Below the pieces are notes generated by a model, which worked only from the letters and a program-made list of their open reading frames with translations, searched no databases and was not told the origin of the DNA. From a bacterium (GTDB taxonomy: Bacteria; Hydrogenedentota; Hydrogenedentia; Hydrogenedentiales; SLHB01): DNA of 11,647 bases. The stretch spans positions 1-11,647 of the forward strand of contig JAAEQP010000102.1 in assembly GCA_024231375.1 (NCBI GenBank), written 5' to 3'. Position numbers and translations under genes: made by a program. Positions within the stretch are counted from its first letter, which is position 1. Every line of letters begins with the position of its first letter. Positions 1-5,870 of this stretch are shown piece by piece.

Positions 1-28
1 ACCAGGGGATCCAAGGAGCAGAGACCGT

Positions 29-1060
29 ATGAAGCGATGGACCGTGATGCTCATCCCGCACGACCGGGCGGGCACGCGAACACTGAATCTGAGTTCGTTT
101 CAGATTTGGTCTGTCGTGGCGGCTTTCGTGGTGCTCTCGTTCGTGACGGGATTCTTCGTCAACAAGACCCGCCTCGCCTCCCAGCGGGCAACTCAATTCG
201 AGCATGAACACGCGTTGCTGCAGCAGGCACTACGCGCCTCCGAAGACGAGGCGGCGTCGCCGCAGGGCAGCGGCGACGAGGCTGCGCTGGAGGAGTTGCG
301 CCTCACGTATGAGGCCCGCGACCGCACCCTCACCCAAGAACTCACCGAGCTATACGACCTTGAGCGGGAGATCCGTGAACTGCATCAGTTTGAGCCGCGG
401 GTGCGGCGGGACCTGGGATTCGTGGACGCCGGCGGGCCGCCAGCCCAGCCCATGGCCGAAGGAGAACCCCAGGGCGGTCCCCCAGGGGACGTGGATGGGG
501 ACGGGGATGTTGCGCCAGTTCTGGCGGCCTTGCGCCCGCCCCACGTCATCTACGGACTGTCGCGTCCGTCGGCAGACCTTATCGCTCTCGAGATCGCCCT
601 TCGCAGGGACAGCCTCCGCGATCTGCTGAAGGCGACGCGAGACGAACACGAACGGATCGCGCGCACGCCGAGCATCTGGCCGTCGCGCGAAGCGAACCGG
701 CGGCTGACGTCGCGATTCGGATGGCGACGGGATCCTTTCACCCACAAGGGCCGGCACCACAGCGGTCTGGACATTGGCGCAACCTACAACTCGCCCGTTC
801 TTTCTACGGGCCGGGGCACGGTCATCTTCTCCGGATATGAGAAGTACTTTGGCAATGTCGTGCGCATCGAACACGGGTACGGTTTTGTGACGGTGTACGC
901 GCACTTGGCCAAGCGCCTCGTTGAGAAGGGCGATACAGTCGAGCGGTACGATACCATCGGCAAGCTGGGTAGCACGGGGCGCAGCACGGGTCCGCACATT
1001 CACTACGAGGTCCACGTTGACGGGAAAGCCGTCAACCCGCAAAAGTATCTCAAGGAATAA
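29..1060 (+). CDS. M23 family (LytM-type) peptidoglycan endopeptidase, membrane-anchored
   Basis: Predicted zinc metallopeptidase that cuts peptide cross-links in peptidoglycan outside the inner membrane. A short basic N-terminus is followed by one hydrophobic segment (about residues 25-44), which serves as a membrane anchor or uncleaved signal. A Glu/Gln-rich probable coiled coil follows (about 47-125), then a Gly/Pro/Asp linker (about 134-165), a second helical stretch (about 180-215) and the C-terminal M23 domain (about 225-342). The zinc and catalytic residues are all visible: H244 and D248 in HSGLD, H292 in YAHL, and H323/H325 in HIHYE. The enzyme therefore looks active, unlike degenerate LytM factors such as EnvC or NlpD. 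AAGGAG at 13-18 sits 10 bases before the ATG. The stop is 2 bp from the bactofilin start, the classic M23-bactofilin pairing seen in cell-shape loci (Csd/CcmA type). The promoter lies outside the window. The exact cut site in the peptide is not predictable. Confidence 0.95.
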   Translation: MKRWTVMLIPHDRAGTRTLNLSSFQIWSVVAAFVVLSFVTGFFVNKTRLASQRATQFEHEHALLQQALRASEDEAASPQGSGDEAALEELRLTYEARDRTLTQELTELYDLEREIRELHQFEPRVRRDLGFVDAGGPPAQPMAEGEPQGGPPGDVDGDGDVAPVLAALRPPHVIYGLSRPSADLIALEIALRRDSLRDLLKATRDEHERIARTPSIWPSREANRRLTSRFGWRRDPFTHKGRHHSGLDIGATYNSPVLSTGRGTVIFSGYEKYFGNVVRIEHGYGFVTVYAHLAKRLVEKGDTVERYDTIGKLGSTGRSTGPHIHYEVHVDGKAVNPQKYLKE

Positions 1061-1062
1061 GA

Positions 1063-1488
1063 ATGCTCGATTCCGGGAAGAAGAAGAACTACAGTGAGAC
1101 TAAGGTCGCCTCAATCATCGGCCAAGGCACGACGGTCGTGGGCGAGATCAAGTCGAAGGGCACGGTCCGTATCGAAGGAATGCTCTCGGGGCGCGTCCAA
1201 TGCGAAGACACGGTCGTGGTGCAGGAATCGGGTCGCGTGAAAGGTGACTTGGTCGCGGGCCAAGTTATCATCAGCGGCGAGGTCGAGGGCAATGTCTTCG
1301 CCCATGACCGTCTGGAAATCACCGCCAAGGGAAAACTGGTGGGCGACATCACGGCGCCACGAGTCAGCATCGCCGAAGGCGTGTTGTTCGAGGGGCAGTG
1401 CACCATGAAGCCGCCGGGACAACTCGGTTCGCCGCCCAAGGGCAACGGTGAGGCGTCCGATGCAGCCTCCTCTGCCTCCCCCAAGTAG
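1063..1488 (+). CDS. Bactofilin (polymer-forming cytoskeletal protein)
   Basis: Small beta-helical cytoskeletal protein of the bactofilin family (formerly DUF583/CcmA). Members polymerise without nucleotide into filaments that scaffold cell-wall enzymes. The 141 residues have the usual layout: a short charged N-terminal tail (1-14), a core of successive short beta turns with regular Gly and Val/Ile spacing (about 15-115, starting ASIIGQGTTVVGEI), and a disordered Pro/Gly/Ser/Ala tail (about 116-141). The ATG lies 2 bp after the stop of the M23 peptidase gene, and its ribosome binding site (AAGGA, 1052-1056) lies inside the end of that gene, so the two are probably translationally coupled. By family precedent it would localise or regulate the neighbouring peptidase and so affect cell shape; that role is inferred from context. 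The 3' end overlaps the start of mnmA. Confidence 0.95.
   Translation: MLDSGKKKNYSETKVASIIGQGTTVVGEIKSKGTVRIEGMLSGRVQCEDTVVVQESGRVKGDLVAGQVIISGEVEGNVFAHDRLEITAKGKLVGDITAPRVSIAEGVLFEGQCTMKPPGQLGSPPKGNGEASDAASSASPK
1447..1453 (+). promoter_or_regulatory. Ribosome binding site choosing the mnmA start
   Basis: GGTGAGG lies 6 bases before the ATG at 1460, inside the bactofilin coding region. It favours ATG 1460 over two in-frame GTG codons. GTG 1448 has only a weaker AAGGG (1438-1442) ahead of it. GTG 1532 would leave almost nothing before the PP-loop strand. Confidence 0.5.
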
Positions 1489-2566
1489 CGCACACCCCCG
1501 GACTCCACGCGCCACATCGGCCTCTCCATGTGTGGCCGTCGCCATGAGCGGTGGCGTGGACAGCTCCGTCGCGGCCGCGATCCTTCTTGAACAGGGCCAC
1601 GATGTCCTCGGCATTACCATGCAGGTCGTGCCGGACGACGATGCGGCGGCGCGCGATGCGTCCCAAGTCGCCGATGGACTGGGCATTCCACATCATGTCG
1701 TAGACTTCACCCGCCAATTCGAAAGCGAAGTCATCGCCGATTTCGTGGCCGAGTACCGCGCTGGCCGAACCCCCAACCCCTGCGCCCGCTGCAACCAGCG
1801 CATCAAGTTCGGAGCCCTGCTTGACACGGCCCACGAGGTGGGCGCGCAACGTCTGGCGACGGGCCACTACGCCCGCGTCCGCGAAGGGGAGGACCGCTAC
1901 GCCCTGCTGCGCGCACGGGACCCGCGGAAGGACCAGAGCTATGTGCTCGCGGGCCTGACACAGGAACAACTGGCCTGCGTAACGTTCCCCCTGGGCGACA
2001 CGGACAAGGAGTCCACAAAGGCTATGGCACGCAAGCTCGGGCTTTCGTCCGCCGACCGGCCCGAGAGCCAGGAAATCTGCTTCATCGCGGACGACAACTA
2101 CCGCAGGTTCCTTGACGACCGGCTGGGTGAGGCGGCACCCGGTCCCATCGTGACGACTGAGGGCGCAGAGATTGGACGGCATCGCGGGATCCGGCACTAC
2201 ACGATCGGCCAGCGCAAGGGACTGGGGATTGCGGCGCCTCGTCCGTACTTCGTCGTTCGATTGGATCCCGAACGGAACGCCGTCGTCGTGGGACACGAGG
2301 AAGCAACATTCTGCTCCGAACTGGCCACGGAAGAGATTGTCTGGGGTGCGTCGCCTCGTCGGACCGATCCACTGGACGTGCTGGCGCAGATCCGCTACAA
2401 CCAGCAGCCCGTGCCCGCCAGGCTGTTGCCCTTCGAGGACAGGATGCGGCTCGTCTTCGAGAAACCCGTCCGGGCGGTCGCTCCGGGACAATGGGCCGTG
2501 GCCTACGACGGGGAGACGGTGGTAGCCGCCGGGATCATCTGTGAAACCCAGTCGGCCGCGCACTGA
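1460..2566 (+). CDS. mnmA: tRNA-specific 2-thiouridylase MnmA
   Basis: ATP-dependent enzyme that puts sulfur on C2 of the wobble uridine (U34) of tRNA-Lys, -Glu and -Gln in the cytoplasm, taking persulfide sulfur from a relay or cysteine desulfurase. With the ATG at 1460 it is 368 residues, the normal family length. The PP-loop SGGVDSS is at 30-36. The first catalytic Cys is C111 in PCARCN, followed by the KFG tRNA-binding segment. GHYAR, KDQSYVL and SQEICF follow, with the second catalytic Cys at C207, then YTIGQRKGLGI and the C-terminal beta-barrel. Where E. coli has an Asp three residues before the first Cys, this protein has Cys, a common variant. The first 29 bases overlap the bactofilin gene in another frame. 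The N-terminal 24 or so residues are Pro/Ser-rich and lie before the conserved core, so the true start could be later. GTG 1448 is also possible. Confidence 0.95.
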   Translation: MQPPLPPPSSAHPRTPRATSASPCVAVAMSGGVDSSVAAAILLEQGHDVLGITMQVVPDDDAAARDASQVADGLGIPHHVVDFTRQFESEVIADFVAEYRAGRTPNPCARCNQRIKFGALLDTAHEVGAQRLATGHYARVREGEDRYALLRARDPRKDQSYVLAGLTQEQLACVTFPLGDTDKESTKAMARKLGLSSADRPESQEICFIADDNYRRFLDDRLGEAAPGPIVTTEGAEIGRHRGIRHYTIGQRKGLGIAAPRPYFVVRLDPERNAVVVGHEEATFCSELATEEIVWGASPRRTDPLDVLAQIRYNQQPVPARLLPFEDRMRLVFEKPVRAVAPGQWAVAYDGETVVAAGIICETQSAAH

Positions 2567-2674
2567 ACCCGCCCCCGCATCCAACGCCGTGACTCTCCAC
2601 CATACCCTCCGGGATTAACCGCGTCCACTCCTGTGTTGAGTCATCAACTGGATGTGTTTGGCGGGTGACCACGG

Positions 2675-2690
2675 GATGGGGACACCCATC
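2675..2690 (+). promoter_or_regulatory. Small hairpin beside the ribosome binding site of the Cys-rich gene
   Basis: GATGGG and CCCATC form a perfect 6-bp stem around a GACA loop. It ends 4 bases before the AAGGGA ribosome binding site (2695-2700) of the gene at 2708. It could modulate initiation or be chance in GC-rich DNA. The remaining 2567-2674 between mnmA and this hairpin shows no gene and no clear terminator or promoter. Confidence 0.25.
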
Positions 2691-2707
2691 GGGTAAGGGA
2701 CGGCGGC

Positions 2708-3139
2708 ATGGATGGTGAGTACACGGACATGACGGCAGTGGCGAAGGCCCTTGGGTACAGTCTGTGCAAACACTTCGACCACGCCGCGGGACGACTCTTC
2801 CTTGACCCGAGAAACTCGTCTCGTCCTATGGAATATGTGGGGACCGTCCGCCAACTTGTGACGCCGTTCTGCGCGTTCTGTTCGAAGCTGAAGCGGGCCT
2901 GGGTCTCCTACGATCCGGGGCACCCCTATGGCATGGTTGCCAAGGTTGTGGGGCACTGCGGGTGCCTCCAGGAAGACTGCGAGAGGTGCTGCAGCCGCTA
3001 CTACGACCGGCCGCGCGCCATCCTCATACTGACGAAGGTGGACGACCTGGAACTGGCCATCGGTGGATGTCTCAGCACCGAGGAGCCGAACAGTTCCCAT
3101 CACCCAACGCCTCTGGTTCCTCCGCTGCGCTCCGTCTGA
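2708..3139 (+). CDS. Hypothetical Cys-rich protein, possible zinc-binding
   Basis: I do not recognise the family. The 143-residue product has no signal peptide or membrane helix. It has nine cysteines: C20, then CxxC at 55-58, CxC at 84-86, CxxCC at 91-95, and C121. The paired spacing suggests a metal-binding fold of the zinc-ribbon or treble-clef type, and H83 beside the CxC could also bind. Residues about 50-120 look like real protein: a Lys/Arg-rich helix, aromatic residues (W65, Y68, Y74) and a hydrophobic strand before a VDDLELAI helix. The last 18 or so residues are low in character (His/Pro/Ser). ATG 2708 has AAGGGA 7 bases upstream; M8 (2729) is an alternative. Third codon positions are mostly G/C, as in its neighbours, which supports coding. 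A longer open frame on the opposite strand (2615-3241) has low-complexity character and I treat it as a shadow. Confidence 0.65.
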   Translation: MDGEYTDMTAVAKALGYSLCKHFDHAAGRLFLDPRNSSRPMEYVGTVRQLVTPFCAFCSKLKRAWVSYDPGHPYGMVAKVVGHCGCLQEDCERCCSRYYDRPRAILILTKVDDLELAIGGCLSTEEPNSSHHPTPLVPPLRSV

Positions 3140-3185
3140 CCTCTCTCCCCCGGTTTTCGGGCTCCCTGTCCCCTTTTCTGACGCG

Positions 3186-3203
3186 TCGGGCCGCACGGCC
3201 CGA
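3186..3203. repeat. Palindrome in the 3140-3319 intergenic region
   Basis: TCGGGCCG and CGGCCCGA are perfect 8-base arms around a central CA, forming a strong GC stem. No T-run follows on either side, so it is not a standard intrinsic terminator. It sits just after a pyrimidine-rich stretch (about 3100-3180) that also contains a weak CCCG/CGGG stem. It could be part of a dispersed REP-like element or a protein site; the sequence alone does not decide. Confidence 0.4.
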
Positions 3204-3247
3204 ACCTCAGCCGCCGATACCTCCACAACGTCGGGTGCCATGCGGGC

Positions 3248-3275
3248 AGTAAGTTCTTGTCAAACTTGCTTTTTT
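3248..3275 (+). terminator. Candidate intrinsic terminator after the Cys-rich gene
   Basis: AGTAAGTT (3248-3255) pairs with AACTTGCT (3263-3270), an 8-bp stem with one G-T wobble and a 7-base loop. A run of T follows (3270-3275). The layout is that of a rho-independent terminator, about 110 bases past the stop at 3139. The stem is AT-rich and therefore weak. The same stretch could instead simply be AT-rich promoter DNA for the gene at 3320. Confidence 0.35.
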
Positions 3276-3302
3276 GCCACTTATCAGGCACTTTTTAGAT
3301 GG
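3251..3302 (+). promoter_or_regulatory. AT-rich segment, likely promoter region for the gene at 3320
   Basis: This is a clearly AT-rich island in otherwise GC-rich DNA, directly before the zinc-ribbon membrane protein gene. The best box pair I can find is TTGCCA (3274-3279), a 5/6 match to the -35 consensus, with only a weak TAGATG (3296-3301) 16 bases on. The region is therefore proposed from composition more than from a clean motif. Confidence 0.25.
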
Positions 3303-3307
3303 ATAAA

Positions 3308-3313
3308 CGGGAG
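3308..3313 (+). promoter_or_regulatory. Ribosome binding site choosing ATG 3320
   Basis: CGGGAG lies 6 bases before ATG 3320. The in-frame ATG 21 bases upstream (3299) has no comparable site, which makes 3320 the better start. Confidence 0.55.
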
Positions 3314-3319
3314 TGTTTC

Positions 3320-5860
3320 ATGACGGAGAACGGACCTTCTCAATTACGGATCTTCTGCCTGTGCGGACAGAAGATGAAGGTGGGCTCGGACATGTACGGC
3401 CGCCCGGGCAAGTGTGTGGCGTGTCGTCAGAAGATCCGGATCCCCAGTGCCGACGAGGTGCCGCCCGGAACCACGGAGGTACATCTCAAGGACCATCCCG
3501 AGTTCCTGCGGAAGACACTTCATCGGGCCGACGCGCCTCCCCCGCCCGTGACCCCTGTGCCCGCGGAACCGAGCATCGCTCATGATGACGACGAGACGGG
3601 CACGGTACCCCTTGACGTGCTTGAGGCGATCCGGGTGCTGTGCAGTGCAGACTACAAGATCGCGCGCCATCTGGCGATGTGGGACGAAACCGCGGACGGT
3701 GCGCCGAATGGCCAGCAACCGACCGATGAACGACGTCTGCGCGAACGGCACGAGCAGGTCCGCGCGCTACGCGCCGAGTTGAACGAGGAACTGCGCCAAC
3801 GGCTGATGGAAGTGGCCATCGAACTGGCATCGACGCAGGAGAAGATTGCCGAGGCGGCGCTGTCGGTGCGGGTTGGAGAGACCAATTTCTGGTCGTATCG
3901 GGATCAGGTTACGAAGCTTCGGCGTCGCCGGGACCTCTTGGAACGGCGCCAGGAAAATCTCCGCGGCTGGAGCGCAGTGCGGGATCCACACGGGGCGGGC
4001 GGCTTCGTGGAAGTGAATCTTGACGCACTTCCGAAATCGGGAATCCGAGTCGCGCTGCCCACGGAGATGGACGAGTCGCAACCGGCCTTGGAGTGGCATC
4101 TGGACGCGCTACGGCGAGGGTTCGCACGGCGGGAACTCGCCGAACGGAAGCTTGCCGAGTCGGTCGCCCTCGCGGAAGAGGGCGCGGCCGGAACACTGGG
4201 GCTAGAAGGAACGCGAGCCCAATACGAGGCGGATCGGCAACGGTCCCTCGCGGAGATCCTGTTCACCCGCGACCGCCTGACGCAGGTCCGAGAAGACTGT
4301 ACGAAGGACACTCAGTCGCTGGACGCCCAGGTCGATCTGCTTCGGGGCAGGCTGCAGATCGGCGAGATGCACCGGTCCCACTTCAACACGCAGGAACGGC
4401 GGCTGCTTCGACTCAAGAGCGATCTCGCGAAAGCCACCGACCTGGCCGACCGCGCGCTGAGCGCGAATGCGCACCAGGATGTACCCCAGCTCCGGGGAAC
4501 GTTCGCGCGTCGTCTGGCTGGTGCGGACGCTGCCGCGGCGGGAACGCCAACGGAATCCTGGATCGCGTGGGGAGCCGCGGCCGGGATGCTGGTCTCGCTG
4601 CTTCTGCCGGGGGTGGGAGGCATTTCACCGCTTCGGGCTCTTCGAGAGTTTGGTTCCCAATCGCCCGACCTGCTGTGGCTCGCGAGTGGACCGGTGTTGA
4701 TGGCGGTCGTCGTGGCGAGCGCTGCCTTGCTTCCGCGTCGAGGACTACGGGGAATCGCGCTGGCAGCCGTGTGGGTGCTGGCCGCGACGACCTTTGGGAC
4801 GTATCTGCACGAAAAAGGGTACAGTCCCGACGCGTATGGCCGACTGCTGCGAGGCGATGACGCCTGGTTCGTGCGGCCGGGCCTGCTACTCTATGCGCTG
4901 TCGTTGATCGCCTTGGCGGCGTCGGCCTGTGTGGCGCTGGCTACAAGCAAACGGCTCTGGTGGGCGTTGCCGGTGGCAACCGCGGCGGTGCTGTTGTGGA
5001 TGGGCGCGGTGGCGACGGATTTCGGCGGGGCGCTGATCCCACGGCCGTGGCTGCATGTCTCCTTGGGAGACCGGCTGGTGGACGGCACGGTTCCCGCCTC
5101 GGTGACGTTAGAAAACCGCGGCCGCCGGACGCTGTATGTGAGCGACGACACGACCTTGCCGAATGGCTGCCAGTACGCGATGGAAACACAGCCGCCTGGA
5201 GAGTCCTGGCGAAACGTGCGCCCGCCCAGGGCCATCGAAACGCCGGACGACTTCACGCCCTTCGGCGGCACGCGTATGCCCGAGTTCATGGCTGTGGCGC
5301 CTGGTACGGCCACGACGCTCCACTACGCCTTGGGTGGTGGCTCCTACAGGGTGATTCTGCGCTCACGGTTGCTGTCGGCGGATCGGGAGGAGGCGTTCAC
5401 GATCGAGCCGGACAGCATCAACGCACCGGATGATGCTTCGACTCGGGAGCCGCTTCCGGCTCCGAGACCGACGATTCCGGGCCAGCCTATCTCAGGCCCG
5501 CGAACCGCGCCTGGAGCCCCTACACCGTCGACGGAGGCCCGCCCTATTGAGCAGCCGCCAGTCTACGTGCCACCGGAAGGTGTGACATTGCCTCTGCTGG
5601 AAGGCAAGACGGAGGTTGCGCTCCTGGCGATCCTCCGCAACCCACAGAACCAGACCCGGTTCTCCATCACGGTATACTACCCGGACGGAGATTCGGCACA
5701 CCGTACCGTCGGTATGGACGAAGAAGTGTATCGCGGGTGGAAACTCGCGGAATACAACCCGGATCAACTCACGGTCACCCTGACCTACGAAGACGAGTTG
5801 CTGGTCTTGCGACGCGGGGAGCGGAATACGCTGCCCCGCCTCGCGCCCGTGGCCCCGTAG
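3320..5860 (+). CDS. Zinc-ribbon, coiled-coil, multi-pass membrane protein of unknown function
   Basis: I cannot name a family for the whole protein. The 846 residues read as follows. An N-terminal zinc ribbon (C13xC15 ... C32xxC35) is of the type common at the front of Planctomycetes-like proteins. An acidic/Pro linker (about 45-100) follows, then a coiled coil (about 134-216), a short non-helical insert (217-251) and a second coiled coil (about 252-387). About five hydrophobic helices come next (roughly 414-434, 451-474, 478-497, 519-543, 546-570). The rest is an exterior beta-rich domain (about 580-700), a Pro-rich linker (about 703-752) and a C-terminal domain with beta character (about 754-840). 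With an odd number of helices, the zinc ribbon and coiled coils would be cytoplasmic and the beta domains extracytoplasmic, suggesting a scaffold or signal-transmitting membrane protein; this is inference. No catalytic motif is visible. It is convergent with the ThuA-type gene, with 6 bp between the two stops. Confidence 0.85.
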   Translation: MTENGPSQLRIFCLCGQKMKVGSDMYGRPGKCVACRQKIRIPSADEVPPGTTEVHLKDHPEFLRKTLHRADAPPPPVTPVPAEPSIAHDDDETGTVPLDVLEAIRVLCSADYKIARHLAMWDETADGAPNGQQPTDERRLRERHEQVRALRAELNEELRQRLMEVAIELASTQEKIAEAALSVRVGETNFWSYRDQVTKLRRRRDLLERRQENLRGWSAVRDPHGAGGFVEVNLDALPKSGIRVALPTEMDESQPALEWHLDALRRGFARRELAERKLAESVALAEEGAAGTLGLEGTRAQYEADRQRSLAEILFTRDRLTQVREDCTKDTQSLDAQVDLLRGRLQIGEMHRSHFNTQERRLLRLKSDLAKATDLADRALSANAHQDVPQLRGTFARRLAGADAAAAGTPTESWIAWGAAAGMLVSLLLPGVGGISPLRALREFGSQSPDLLWLASGPVLMAVVVASAALLPRRGLRGIALAAVWVLAATTFGTYLHEKGYSPDAYGRLLRGDDAWFVRPGLLLYALSLIALAASACVALATSKRLWWALPVATAAVLLWMGAVATDFGGALIPRPWLHVSLGDRLVDGTVPASVTLENRGRRTLYVSDDTTLPNGCQYAMETQPPGESWRNVRPPRAIETPDDFTPFGGTRMPEFMAVAPGTATTLHYALGGGSYRVILRSRLLSADREEAFTIEPDSINAPDDASTREPLPAPRPTIPGQPISGPRTAPGAPTPSTEARPIEQPPVYVPPEGVTLPLLEGKTEVALLAILRNPQNQTRFSITVYYPDGDSAHRTVGMDEEVYRGWKLAEYNPDQLTVTLTYEDELLVLRRGERNTLPRLAPVAP

Positions 5861-5870
5861 CCCCGGCTAC
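5857..5870. repeat. Palindrome spanning both stop codons of a convergent gene pair
   Basis: GTAGCC and GGCTAC are perfect 6-base arms around CC. The left arm holds the TAG stop of the + gene (5858-5860), and the right arm holds the CTA that is the TAG stop of the - gene (5867-5869). With no T-run on either strand it is at most a weak bidirectional transcript-end structure. Confidence 0.4.

Noticed and set aside
1364..2584. 406-residue open frame on the - strand opposite mnmA
   Set aside because: It is antisense to a confidently identified mnmA and the bactofilin end. It has no recognisable motif and is of the GC-shadow type.
3186..3203. Palindrome as a rho-independent terminator
   Set aside because: The stem is strong but no T-run follows on either strand.
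2615..3241. 208-residue open frame on the - strand over the Cys-rich gene
   Set aside because: Low-complexity Arg/Val/Ala product without motifs. The + strand frame has a better ribosome binding site and motif-like cysteine pairs, though this is the least certain strand choice in the window.
3299..3319. Earlier start codon for the membrane-protein gene
   Set aside because: ATG 3299 is in frame but lacks a ribosome binding site, whereas ATG 3320 has CGGGAG 6 bases upstream.
4093..4860. 255-residue + strand frame inside the membrane-protein gene
   Set aside because: It is an out-of-frame shadow, very rich in Arg/Gly/Pro, within a gene whose own frame shows a zinc ribbon, coiled coils and membrane helices.
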